DNA of 33,416 bases from Candidatus Absconditabacteria bacterium (lineage in GTDB: Bacteria; Patescibacteriota; Gracilibacteria; Absconditabacterales; Absconditicoccaceae): the NCBI GenBank assembly GCA_028685875.1, contig JAQUDD010000009.1, forward strand, positions 1-33,416, written 5' to 3'. Below are positions 1-9,812 of this stretch, piece by piece. The translations under genes and the position numbers were made by a program. Within the stretch, counting starts at the first letter, position 1; the number at the start of each line of letters is the position of its first letter. Below the pieces are notes generated by a model, which saw only the letters and a list, made by a program, of their open reading frames with translations, made no database searches and was not told the origin of the DNA.

Positions 1-101
1 TCACTGTTGATTTGGGTGTTTATAATACTTTTTCCATCTATTTTAGGATGGGTCTATTTCTTCTTTATTTTCCCTTCTCTTTTCTCTTTCTATTATATAC
101 T

Positions 102-123
102 TTGCACAAGATACATTGTGCAA
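102..123. repeat. Inverted repeat TTGCACAA / TTGTGCAA
   Basis: Perfect 8-bp arms separated by 6 bases. A related copy (TGCACAAG/CTTGTGCA, 191-212) lies 70 bases on. The right arm is part of the 15-base direct repeat found again at 8533-8547. It could be a protein-binding site or a decayed mobile-element end; the sequence does not decide this. Confidence 0.6.
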
Positions 124-127
124 GGTA
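113..127 (+). repeat. 15-nt direct repeat, left copy
   Basis: ACATTGTGCAAGGTA occurs here and again, identical and in the same direction, at 8533-8547. The two copies bracket the complete five-gene type III operon. That position is what a target-site or attachment-site duplication would look like, but no integrase or transposase is present between them. Confidence 0.55.
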
Positions 128-438
128 AAACATCCAGCATTTTGACCTTGTTCCTCTTGCTTCATTATTAAAGGGCTTTGTAGCTACGCTTGCACAAGTT
201 AAATCTTGTGCATCCGTTCGCTCATATATTCACTCACAGGTAGCATAAGGGGAGTCCTCTCCGACGGAGGATTGATGTTTTACACACTCGCATTGTCTCC
301 TATCTCCTCTCCTCTGCCATTTTCTGTACAAAATACGGTTGAGTTTGGTTAGTGATTGCGTTCTTGCACAATACAGATTTTGCATTCGCGCCGTGGAGTA
401 CTTTTACAAAAGTCCTCCGATACATCAAAACGCTGGGT

Positions 439-510
439 ATTGAGCTGATCTTCTTCTTTATAGCTCGCTATCGCTCGCCAGGGGCAAAAAAAAGGGGCAA
501 AAGGGGCAAA
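439..510. repeat. Degenerate inverted border repeat, left copy
   Basis: ATTGAGCTGATC (439-450), CGCTATCGCTC and GGGGCAAA blocks occur here in that order. The reverse complement of 8366-8444 carries the same 12-mer, the TATCGCTC-type palindrome and GGGGCAAA blocks in the same order. Exact identity is limited to short blocks, so this is a degenerate inverted match and not a clean terminal inverted repeat. Confidence 0.4.
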
Positions 511-590
511 AAATATATACTTCTGGTTGCATTTCACCGGTAAAAAAATAAGGTATAAAAAACCGTATTTTTATTTTGCGCGTAAATACT

Positions 591-1838
591 ATGGTATACT
601 CACATTCGCAAGTACAATTATACAAACAATGCGAACTTAGGTATGCCTATAAGTATATCGACAGAATACCAGTACCAGCTGAAGCAAGCTTACATCTGGC
701 GCTCGGTACGAGCGTGCATGGCGCACTCGAATTTCTCTACAAAGAAGTCCAAAGACTCAAAGTACCATCCAAAGAAAGTATATTGGAAGAATATCACAGT
801 ATCCGAAACGAACAAATCACCAAAATCCAAGAAGAAAACAAAAGAAGTCAGCTCGACCAACAACAAGTGGCTGATTTTGCGCATATGGGAGTAGAATACA
901 TCAACTGGTACTACTCTACCTATCATCCATTTGATCAGTCAATAGTGATGTCCACCGAAGAAAAAGTTTTCCCAAAACTCGACGATGACATCAAATTTAG
1001 ATGACAGATAGATCGTATTGATACACAAGATGACACCTTCACTATCGTTGATTATAAAACAAGCAAAAGATATCCCAAAGATACCGACGAGACATTCAAA
1101 GATCAGATCAACCTCTACGGACGAGCCATCAAACAAAACTATGGCAGTAAATTCAAAAAACTCATCGCCAAAATTGTCTATCTTCACCTCAGAAACGAAA
1201 TAGCACGAGAAGTGACAGACGAGGAAATGGAAAAAACAAGAATCAAGTACTCCTCTATCATCCAAGAAATTATTAAAAAGACACAAAGACGATCCAATGG
1301 AGACAAAGAAGCATTCAAACCAGTTCAATGATATCGATGTGACTCCTGCCCTTTCAAGATGATCTGCCCCCTCTTTGCGCACAACTATATCCACGATGAG
1401 GCAGTCAATCTTGACGATATGAAGCCAACCACCATTAAAGCAGTCATCGACGAAATGGCACAGATGGCCTATGAAATCAAAAGGCTAAAAGAACAAAAAG
1501 ATTCATACGCTAAAATTCTCGGAAACTATGCAGCAGAAAAAGGATACAAAAGACTCTATGGAAACGAGAACAAGGTCATCATAGGAAAATCAGAGAACTA
1601 CTCTCCTCTACCAGAAAAGAAAAATGAACTTGAAAGTAAACTTGCAAGTGAAAACATGCTTGATGATGTTGTAGACATAGATCGCTTCAAACTCACTAAG
1701 AAATTTAAAGAACATGAACTCGACTACGATCAATACCAAGACCTTGTTAAAAAATCTGTCAGTATCACCGCACAAAGACCAAGTAAACTCAAAGAAAAAG
1801 AGATAGACGAATATATGGATATAATTGGTGAAGAATAA
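591..1838 (+). CDS. PD-(D/E)XK nuclease, Cas4/RecB/AddB-like, with Fe-S cysteines
   Basis: 415 aa with two in-frame UGA read as Gly. The N-terminus has the RecB-family opening (SHSQVQLYKQC, then GTSVHGALEFLY with H43). The nuclease core is QIDRID (D141) followed by TIVDYKTSK (D154, K156). C14 together with C250, C253 and C259 (CDSCPFKMIC) matches the four-cysteine Fe-S pattern of Cas4/AddB nucleases. The family cuts or resects DNA ends; here I infer a DNA-end or invader-DNA processing role. It is the first gene of the operon, 25 bases ahead of mod. I start at ATG 591; a TTG at 576 is in frame but less likely. It is not part of a CRISPR locus: no repeats or cas1/cas2 are present. The family call is firm; the role in this operon is inferred. 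Confidence 0.85.
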
Positions 1839-1863
1839 TTATTTACTTATACACTCCTTGCTT

Positions 1864-3624
1864 ATGTCATTTCACGAAAATCTCATTACATTACTCAAAA
1901 CACACGATGCCTTTGTAGATATAGAGGGCGATCTATTACAATCGGCTGTCATTGATGCTGCATACAAGATCAATCCGGATCTTATCAAACTTCTCATTTC
2001 TGACCCAGCCATCAAGAAGAAGTTTTTTTCTGAAATAGAAAAACACCGAGTATTTGATATAAACACCTTTGTCGATTATGTAGCAGACAAGAACTTTCTC
2101 AACGATAGCTACACTAAGTTCAAAAACAAAATAGGACTGACAATAGACGAAAAATCACTTCGTGAAAGATGAGAAGTGGCACTTGTACGACCATATAAAG
2201 ACTGTATCCTCGAATGAGGTATGACCAAAGAAGACCAAAAACGCAAAGAGATATTTTTCAACCAAGTACTTGCACAAGACGAGATAGACAAACTCCTTGA
2301 ACCCAAAGTATTAACCAACCGAAAAAGATACACTGTCGATGGCGAGCAAGCTGTTAGAGAGATCAAGAGAGATGAAGAATGAACTATCAGAGAAAATCTC
2401 ATCATCAAAGGAAATAATCTCCTCGCACTTCATAGTCTCAAAAAAGAATTTTCTGGGAAAATAAAATTGATCTATATTGATCCACCGTTTAATACAGGAA
2501 ATGACACCTTTTGATACAATGATTCATTTGGGCATTCAGCACGGCTTACCTTTATGAAAAATAGGTTAGAAGTAGCTAAAGATTTGTTATCAAGTGATTG
2601 AAATATATTCATCCACATAGACATCAATGAAATTCATTATTTAAAAGTTCTATGTGATGATGTTTTTAAAAGAGAAAACTTTGTAGAAGAAATAATATGG
2701 GCATATTGATCACCATCATGATGAAGAGCTGCTGGAGCAAAACCAGTTAACATACATGATACTATTTTACACTACGCAAAAGACTATTCACAAAGAACAC
2801 AGAATAAAGTTTATATTCCATATTCAGAGAAATATGTAGCTGATTGGTTCAAATATACAGATGATGATTGAAGGAAATACCAAAGGAGAATGAGATGAAA
2901 AGATGAAAATTGAAATTCTATATGGGTAAAGCAATATTTGGACGAAAGTAAAGGTGTTCCACTATCAACGGTATGGACAGACATTAAACAAGTATATGCA
3001 GATCCTAGAGCATATAAAGAGAATCAATCTCACCATACAGAGTTAATGAGAGATTTTTCATGATGACAAAAACCAGAATCTCTACTAAAAAGAATTATAG
3101 AAATGACAACGAATGAATGAGATATCGTATTGGATTATCACCTTTGAACAGGAACAACAGTTGCTGCTGCACACAAAACATGAAGACAATATATTTGAAT
3201 TGAACAAATGGACTACATAGATAGCTATACAGTGAATCGTCTAAAAGATATTATACAAGGTAAGCAAACAGGTATATCAAAAGAAATAGATCGACAATGA
3301 TGATGAGATTTTATCTATTGTGAATTAGCAAAATATAACGAAAATTTCATTGATCGCATTAAAGAAGCAGTAGATACAAAGAAATTGCTCTCTATCCGAG
3401 AAGATATGAAAGAAAAATCATTTCTCGACCGAAATGTAGATCTCAGTGAATTAGAAACTGCAATGGAAGAGTTTATGGGACTGTCTCTTGACAAACAAAA
3501 ACAAGCTCTAGTTGAACTCCTTAACAAAAACCAACTCTACATCAACCTCAGCGATAGAGACGATCAAGATTTTGCTATTAGTGAAGAAGATAAGGAGATG
3601 AATAGAAAGTTTTATCAGTTATAA
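1864..3624 (+). CDS. mod: Type III restriction-modification DNA methyltransferase (Mod)
   Basis: 586 aa. Mod carries target recognition and methylates adenine N6 in type III systems. Catalytic motif IV DPPF lies at residues 206-209 (IYIDPPFNTGND) and the SAM-binding motif (LDYHLGTGTT) at 423-432, the beta-class order typical of type III Mod. The N-terminal 180 residues are helical and variable, as usual; the region between the motifs should hold target recognition. About 20 of 34 Gly codons are UGA by hand count, including the first Gly of the SAM motif and a run of three UGA near 3298-3306. It ends 2 bases before the next gene, so translation is probably coupled. Start ATG 1864 gives the usual N-terminus; an upstream in-frame GTG at 1825 would overlap the previous gene. 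Confidence 0.93.
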
Positions 3625-3626
3625 AA

Positions 3627-3842
3627 ATGAAAATGGAAAGACAAAGTGTAAGTTCTAGTAACATTAATTCGATCGGTTATGATGAAGAAACTCAGATCCT
3701 CGAAATAGAATTTAATCATGGTTGAATATATCAATATTTCTGAGTATCCGAATCAGAGTACAATGGAATAATGAATGCATGATCAATCGGGACTTATTTT
3801 CATGATAATATAAAAGATAAGTACAATTACAGTAAAGTTTAG
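3627..3842 (+). CDS. KTSC-domain protein
   Basis: 71 aa, essentially a single KTSC domain: SSNINSIGYDEETQILEIEF, then a GGIYQYFGV block, then GTYFHDNIKD and YNYSKV at the C-terminus. KTSC (named after the C-terminus of some lysyl-tRNA synthetases) is a small fold often met in phages and accessory genes, and is thought to bind nucleic acid. Three UGA codons fall at conserved Gly positions (NHGGIYQYFG, NAGSIG), and without table 25 the gene is invisible. It sits 2 bases after mod and 15 before the OLD-like gene, on the same strand, so it belongs to the operon. Its job there is unknown; a small accessory or regulator is possible. Confidence 0.8.
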
Positions 3843-3857
3843 CATTAAAAATTATTC

Positions 3858-5711
3858 ATGATAGTAAAAAAACTTATACTTGAGAACTTCCGTAGTTATA
3901 AAAACCAAACAGAGATAGATATCAATCAAGATATGACAGTTTTTATATGAAAAAATGATATAGGGAAGTCAACGATTCTAGAAGCATTAGATATATTCTT
4001 TAATTGAAAAGACGCTGTCGTAAAATTTAGTAAAGATGATCATACAATAACAAATATTTGATGAGAAACAATAATTTGAGTAGTATTTGAGAATTTTCCA
4101 GAAGAAATAATTTTGGATACCTCTGTACAGACGACACTCTCACAAGAATATTTATTAAATAAAGACTGACTTCTAGAAATACACAAAAAATACACATCTT
4201 GAAGCGAAAAAGAAACATATATAGTCTGTCAGCATCCAAATAATGATGAGCATATTTCTGATTTATTAAGTAAAAAAATAGCGGAATTAAAAACAATAGT
4301 CGATAATAAATGACTAACCTGTGCAGACAGGAGAATTGCTTCAGAATTAAGAAAAACCATTAGAGAAAGTTACAGTATTACTACTTGTGATACAAAACAG
4401 ATATCCATAAAGGAAGAATGAGCAAAAAATATACGAGATCAGATAAGTATCCATATGCCGATATTTGCACTCTTTCAATCCGACAGACCAAATAAAGACA
4501 AAGACAATGAAGTACAAGATCCGCTTAAACTAACTATACAGGAAATATTAAAAGACCCTGAATTGATTGAAAAATTAAACGATATAGCAAACGAAATAAA
4601 GGAAAAAACAAAAATTGTTACAGAAGAAACACTAAAAAAGCTTAGTGAAATGAATCCAGAAATTGCTTCTGAATTACATCCATCAATGCCTGATAACGAT
4701 AAACTAAAATGGAATAGTGTCTTTAGCACTATAGAAATCATGAGTGATGGTTGAGTTCCATTAAATAAAAGATGAAGTGGAGTAAGAAGATTGGTTCTAA
4801 TAAACTTTTTTAGAGCTCAAGCAGAAAAAAGAAAAAAATTAGACAACAAAACAAATATAATTTATGCCATAGAAGAGCCTGAAACATCTCAACATCCAGA
4901 ACATCAGAAGAAACTACTGTCGGCACTTATTGAGTTATCAGAAGCTAACAACACTCAAATACTACTAACTACGCACAGTCCAGCATTAGCGCAATTAACA
5001 CCAAGGAAATCTATTAACTTAATAGAGAAAAATTGAGATAATATGGTAATAGGAAACAATAACGATAATGTATATTTAAAAATAGCAAATGAACTTTGAA
5101 TTTTACCAACACTATCAAAAATCGTGGTATGTGTAGAATGAAAAAATGATATAATTTTTCTCTCAAACATTAACAAAGGCATAGAAGAATTTGGGAATAT
5201 AGTAGATTTATCAAAATTTTCTATTATTCCTCTAAGCTGATCAAATCTAAAAGTTCGAGTACAAAAACATTATTTACAGGATTCAAATATAGCAGAATTT
5301 CACTTATATGATAGAGATCCAGACAATCAATACGCTGGTGAAGAATCAACAATAAACACAAGATGAGATTGAAGTCATTGTAAGTTAACTAACAAAAGAG
5401 AAATGGAAAACTATATTCCAAAAGAATTAATAGAAGCAGAATTCCAAATAACAATAGATGAAAGTTTAGATTACAATGAAATAGACCTACCAAAAAAAGT
5501 TCTAGAATCTAGTCCTATAGATATATATGTGGAAGCAAGAAATGAATGATGAGACAAAAGCAAAAAAGCAATAATGATTATAAAGCAAATTATGAACTGC
5601 AAATTATCAAAAGATATATCACGCGAATCATTAAATGATAATGATTTTAACGAAATAAAAAGTCGATTTGAGAAAATAGCAGAAATGTATCAATCATGTA
5701 TTCAATTATAA
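3858..5711 (+). CDS. OLD-family ATP-dependent endonuclease (AAA ATPase + TOPRIM)
   Basis: 617 aa. An SMC/ABC-type ATPase begins at the N-terminus (LILENFRSYKN) with Walker A GKNDIGKST at residues 31-39, where the first Gly is UGA. A helical insert rich in charged residues spans about 190-270. The signature and Walker B region follows (RGSGVRRLVLINFF, then YAIEEPETSQHP and LLTTHSPALAQL). A TOPRIM nuclease domain follows, with VVCVEGKNDIIFL (E427) and the acidic YDRDPD (D485, D487). This is the domain order of OLD nucleases, which cut DNA and are the effectors of several phage-defence systems, such as GajA of Gabija. No GajB-like UvrD helicase is adjacent. About 19 of 26 Gly codons are UGA. Its location between mod and res suggests a role in the same defence response. 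Confidence 0.88.
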
Positions 5712-5722
5712 CTTATAAAAAC

Positions 5723-8359
5723 ATGTCCACAACCCTCCTATACCAACAGTTCGATACTCTCTCCCAATTTGGTGCAATACCCAAAAATATTTCTGCTACC
5801 ATCAAAGATAATCTCAATCCAGAATTTGCAATCCGTCCCTATCAGATAGAAGCATTTTCGAGATATAACTACTATGTAAACAATCAATTTGAGGGAAAAC
5901 AAACTCCACCATATCATCTCTGTTTCAATATGGCAACAGGAAGCGGAAAAACACTCATCATGGCATGACTCATAGTAGATCTATACGAGAAATGACACAG
6001 AAATTTTCTCTTTTTCGTCAACTCCAACAATATCATCATCAAGACCAAAGATAATTTTCTTAACTCCTCATCCAAAAAATTTCTCTTTGCACAACAAATC
6101 GTTATAGACAACATAACCGTCCCTATCGTGGAAGTAGACAATTTTGAAAACAGCAATCCAAATGCTATCAATATCTGTTTCACCACTATACAAAAACTTC
6201 ATAGCGACTTATATAACGAGAAAGAAAATCAGATCACTCGAGAAGATTTTCGCAAATACAAAGTAGTTCTTATCTCAGATGAAGCTCACCATATCCAAGC
6301 AGCGACTAAGAAGAAGAAACAAGAGACTGAGCTTATAGGAAAACCTAGTCGAGAAAATACCGTAGAAAAAATATTTAAAGCAAATACAGAAAATCTACTT
6401 CTAGAATTTACTGCAACACTTTTTGATGATGCCAATCAAGCAGTGATGGATAAATATGCGGACAAAGTCCTCTTTCGCTATGATCTCAAACAATTTAGAC
6501 TGGATGGATACTCCAAAGATATTTACACACTCGCAAGCGATCTAGATACAAGCGATAGAGTCCTACAAGCAATTATTCTCAATCAGTATAGAGAAGAAAT
6601 AGCAAGAAAACACAATATTTTTCTCAAGCCTGTTATCTTATTCAAAGCAAATCAAAAAATTGAAGAGTCCAAAAACAATCAAATATTGTTTAATAGCATT
6701 ATAGAAAATCTCAGTCCAAAATGACTTGATGAATTGAGAAAAAAAGTGACGGATCCTTTGATTATCAAAGCACTCAACTTTTTTACAGAAAATAAAATTA
6801 CCGATACCATACTTATCCAAAAACTCCAACATAACTTTGCTCCCAACAAGTGCATCAATGTAAACGAGGAAAACCTTGACAAAGCAAGCATAAAGCAGTC
6901 AGACAAAAAAGAACTACTATCACAACAGACATTACTCAATTCTCTAGAAGATAAAAACAATCAAATTAGAGCAATTTTCTCAGTCAACAAACTCAATGAG
7001 TGATGGGATGTTCTGAATCTTTTTGATATAGTCAGACTCTATGATCTCAGAGATGGAGATTGGATGAAAGATGGATCATACAAACCTTGAAAAACTACTA
7101 TCGCTGAAGCACAACTCATTGGTCGTGGGGCAAGATACAATCCATTTACTTATGGAGAATATACCAATAAGTACACCAGGAAATTTGATAACGATCTGGA
7201 AAATGATCTAAAAATATTAGAAGAACTACACTATCATAGCATAAACAATACAAAATATATATCAGAACTAAGAAAAGCGCTTATCGACAAATGATTGATA
7301 GATGAAAATATCGTAGAAAAAGAGCTTAAACTAAAAGACTCATTTACACAAACCAACTTTTTCCAAACAGGGATTATTTATCTCAACAAACCCATCAAAA
7401 ACAACTATGAGAAAGTAAAATCATTTAGTGATTTTGGTATATCCAAGAAGAACATAATCCATAAAATTGCTACTGGAAAAACTCAAAAGGCATCACTCAT
7501 GGATACGACACAAAGCATCAGAGAAATGTCCACATACAGACAAGACAAAAAAATTACCGATCTTCCATTTCATGTCATCCAAAACGCAATCGCCAAGCAT
7601 CCATTTTTCTCATTCAACAATATCACTATATACTTCCCAAATCTCACATCTACGACAGAATTTATCACCAGTGCCGATTTTATGGGCTGATTAGAAATAA
7701 CTTTTGAAGGTCTACTTGATCCATCATGACATATCCCACACAAAGAAATTATGCAAGCTCTTCACAATATGCTCGATGAAATAGAAAAAGAACTCAAATC
7801 CAATATGCAAGAATTTACCGGAACAGAAGTATTTAACCCACACCAACTCAAAGATATATTCCATGATAAAGTACTCCGTATCAGACAAGGAGACGAGAGA
7901 GAAGATGGACAAGAATCATTTGTTGCAGACAAAGAACGATTCGCTTTCAATGCAAATTTCGGAACAACAGAGGAAAAAGCATTTGTCAGTATGTTTGATA
8001 GAATGATACAAAGACTTCAAGAACAATTTGATGATATTTACCTCATGAGAAATGAACTCCATTTTAAGATATATAACTTCAAAGATGGACAAGCATTCGC
8101 TCCAGACTTTGTCTTATTCCTCAAACAAAAAAACGGAGAACAGCTTACTTATCAGATGTTTATAGAACCAAAATGAGCACATCTGAAAGAAAATGACAAA
8201 CGAAAAGAAGAATTCCTCAGAGAGATAAAAGACAAATTCAAGGATAATCTCCTCACATTCAACGAAAGTAAAAAATACAAAATCACAGGAGTTCCTTTCT
8301 ATAACAATGCCGAAGAAAATACTTTCAAACAAACCTTACATGACGAAATCAGTGCCTAA
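5723..8359 (+). CDS. res: Type III restriction enzyme Res subunit (SF2 helicase + nuclease)
   Basis: 878 aa, near the usual length for Res. Helicase motifs in order: Q-motif-like RPYQIEAF (38-45), Walker A ATGSGKT (71-77), SDEAHH, FTATL, NEGWDVLNLF and LIGRGARYNP. The C-terminal nuclease has APDFVLF (D795) and FIEPKG (E815, K817), the PD-(D/E)XK core. Res uses ATP to translocate on or switch along DNA and cleaves with Mod when sites are unmodified. Nine UGA codons are read as Gly, including the G of NEGWDV and of EPKG. Start ATG 5723 lies 11 bases after the OLD-like gene; an ATG at 5696 overlapping that gene is in frame and also possible. All catalytic motifs are present, so the enzyme looks functional. 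Confidence 0.93.
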
Positions 8360-8365
8360 CGGCAC

Positions 8366-8444
8366 TCTTTGCCCCTGTCGCCTCTCCGAGGCGATTTGCC
8401 CCTTTCCCCTATAAGTGTTCGCTATCGCTCACGATCAGCTCAAT
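8366..8444. repeat. Degenerate inverted border repeat, right copy
   Basis: Contains two TTTGCCCC blocks, CGCTATCGCTC and GATCAGCTCAAT (8433-8444). The 12-mer is the exact reverse complement of 439-450 on the far side of the operon. Read in reverse complement, the block order matches the left border. The match is patchy and short. Confidence 0.4.
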
Positions 8445-8532
8445 TGTCGATATGAAAGAAAAAACTCCAAACAGGGACTCCACTCTGCAAGTATCCCTCG
8501 TTTCACGAGGTCTACTTTGCAAAACTCTGATC

Positions 8533-8547
8533 ACATTGTGCAAGGTA
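8533..8547 (+). repeat. 15-nt direct repeat, right copy
   Basis: Identical, in the same orientation, to 113-127. The two copies are 8.4 kb apart and enclose the whole type III operon. Confidence 0.55.
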
Positions 8548-8801
8548 TAAGAGAGTATAAAAGTACCAAAGAGTATAAGTAATTACAGTTCTAGCTCTCG
8601 CTGGATTTTCCTTGGACTTTGTTAAAGAACTAATATTAACTATTAAAATAAAAATTAAGAGATTTTTTAAAAATTACTTCCTTCAGAAGGTTTGATGTTG
8701 AGTTTTTAAGAATGAACAGGAAAAAATGGTATGGGAAATGGAAAATCAAAGCGAACCACTCCTCTTCCTCTTCTTCTGGTGTGCAAAAAAACTTCAAAAA
8801 T

Positions 8802-8830
8802 TTGACATACTTTATCTTAATATGTATAAT
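8802..8830 (+). promoter_or_regulatory. Near-consensus sigma70 promoter of the Mrr-like gene
   Basis: TTGACA (8802-8807), 17-base spacer, TATAAT (8825-8830). Predicted transcript start is near 8837, with an AAGGAG-type ribosome site just before ATG 8865. It shows that the Mrr-like gene has its own promoter and is not simply the tail of the type III operon. Confidence 0.8.
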
Positions 8831-8864
8831 ATGTTGTAGGACTTTTATTTTTAATAAGGAGATT

Positions 8865-9371
8865 ATGAAAATGTTTTTAGTTTATTGATTCCTTTCATTA
8901 ATTTTCATTACTATAGTTGTTATAAGTTTATCGTTATTTAAAATAAAAAGAGAAAATATAAAAAAAAGAATAGAGAAAATAAACAAGAAACAAGAAATAA
9001 ATATAGAAAATACTTCACGAAGGAGATTTGAAAAACAAATAGCAGAAGTGTTAAAACAAAAAGGATATAAAATTTATTTAGGATCGGGATTTAAAGATTG
9101 ATGAATAGATGTTAGAGGAAAAAAAGAAAATAAAATAGTATTAGTTCAATGTAAACATTGGCGATGATCTTGGCGGGTTAAGACAGGGGAAGTTAGAGAG
9201 TTTTTCTGAGCTATGGCCCTCTATAAAAAGCAATATAAATATGAAAATATTTTATGAATCTTTATAACAACAGGAAAAAGCTCGCGAAAGGCAAAAAAAG
9301 AAGCGGAAAGGCTATGAATTGAACTACGAGATGAAGAAAATTATATTGAAAAAATCTTACAATTTACCTAA
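8865..9371 (+). CDS. Membrane-anchored Mrr-like restriction endonuclease
   Basis: 168 aa. Residues 4-25 form one transmembrane helix, followed by a Lys/Arg-rich linker with coiled-coil character (26-50). The Mrr_cat domain follows: RRRFEKQIAEVLKQKGY, then GSGFKDGGIDVRG (D82), then KIVLVQCKHW (Q95, K97) and a VKTGEVREFFGAM helix. These are the PD-(D/E)XK residues of the Mrr family, which cleaves DNA, in Mrr proper modified DNA. Seven of about 13 Gly codons are UGA, including both in KDGGID. A TM-anchored Mrr domain fits membrane-proximal attack on incoming DNA, but that role is inferred. The start is ATG 8865 with AAGGAG upstream; ATG 8871 is in frame. Confidence 0.85.
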
Positions 9372-9614
9372 TTTTTTTAAAAATTTAATATGTTCAAATT
9401 TGAGAATATAATTAACTTTTTACAGAATAATTACCCTCTCCTCTGTTTTGATTTAAGATATAGTTGACAATTGCTCTTTCTTTTCTCTAAGATTTAATTC
9501 AAAAAGTTATTTGAATTTTTTTACTTTTCTATTGAGAAAAGTAGCCACTTTTATACACTGATTGGGTAGTTTTAAATTATACTATTTTTATTTTTTGCTG
9601 TACAAATATACTTA
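9372..9614. other. AT-rich intergenic stretch
   Basis: No gene seen. It contains a possible but weak promoter (TTGACA 9464-9469, spacer 18, TAAGAT 9488-9493) and a perfect ACTTTTCT/AGAAAAGT hairpin with a 4-base loop near 9520-9542 without a following T-run. Confidence 0.3.
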
Positions 9615-9812
9615 ATGTGAGGTTTTATATTTCTTTTCATTTTAATAGGTATCGGTATTTATCTTTATCGAGAAAAGAAAACTAAAGAAAAAGTTGAAAA
9701 GCTTAGGAGAGAAGAAGAGGAAGCAGAAACTCGTAGAAGAGAATATGCAAAGCAGTTAAAACTTGCTAAGCAAAAAGTAGGAAAATTTGTAAATAGACTA
9801 AAGAGAGAATAA
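9615..9812 (+). CDS. Small membrane protein with coiled-coil tail
   Basis: 65 aa, beginning M-G(UGA)-G. Residues 3-17 are a hydrophobic helix (FIFLFILIGIGIYLY). The remaining 45 residues are highly charged (KKTKEKVEKLRREEEEAETRR and on), an almost certain coiled coil or long helix. I do not recognise the family. It lies between the Mrr-like gene and the helicase fragment on the same strand. The clean open frame, membrane segment and stop at 9812 support a real small gene; without homology it stays hypothetical. Confidence 0.5.

Larger units (their letters stand above)
1..590. other. Left non-coding border of the defence island
   Basis: No protein-like frame is visible in this 590-base stretch under table 25. 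It holds several short inverted repeats built on TTGCACAA/TTGTGCAA (102-123 and 191-212), a TCCTC/GAGGA hairpin near 257-273, and a run of GGGGCAAA units at about 481-510. Several of these motifs return downstream of the res gene, so I read the stretch as one border of the island. No convincing consensus promoter for the operon was found; a TTGCAT...TATAAA pair at 527-559 has a spacing of 21, which is too long. Confidence 0.5.
8360..8801. other. Right non-coding border of the type III operon
   Basis: No gene is visible. Directly after res there is an AGTGCC/GGCACT hairpin that spans the stop codon and a TCGCCTC/GAGGCGA hairpin (8378-8394), but no clean T-run terminator. Further on lie a CCTCG/CGAGG hairpin, the inverted 12-mer of the left border (8433-8444) and the 15-base direct repeat (8533-8547). 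The remainder, to the Mrr promoter, is AT-rich sequence in which I see nothing. Confidence 0.5.

Noticed and set aside
349-543. Overlapping open frames on both strands near 350-540
   Set aside because: No recognisable product, no ribosome site, and the region is made of repeats and low-complexity tracts.
527-559. TTGCAT...TATAAA as operon promoter
   Set aside because: Spacing of 21 bases is outside the normal range.
591-1838. CRISPR Cas4 as sign of a CRISPR locus
   Set aside because: No direct-repeat array and no other cas genes in the window; the nuclease is linked to type III mod/res.
3858-5711. Gabija system
   Set aside because: The OLD-like protein resembles GajA, but no GajB-type UvrD helicase is next to it; the helicase remnant at 9802-10470 is truncated and beyond the res and Mrr genes.
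591-8359. Genes of the island as a row of pseudogenes broken by stop codons
   Set aside because: All breaks are TGA, never TAA or TAG, and fall at conserved Gly positions, as they also do in essential genes (dnaB, hisS, ftsH).
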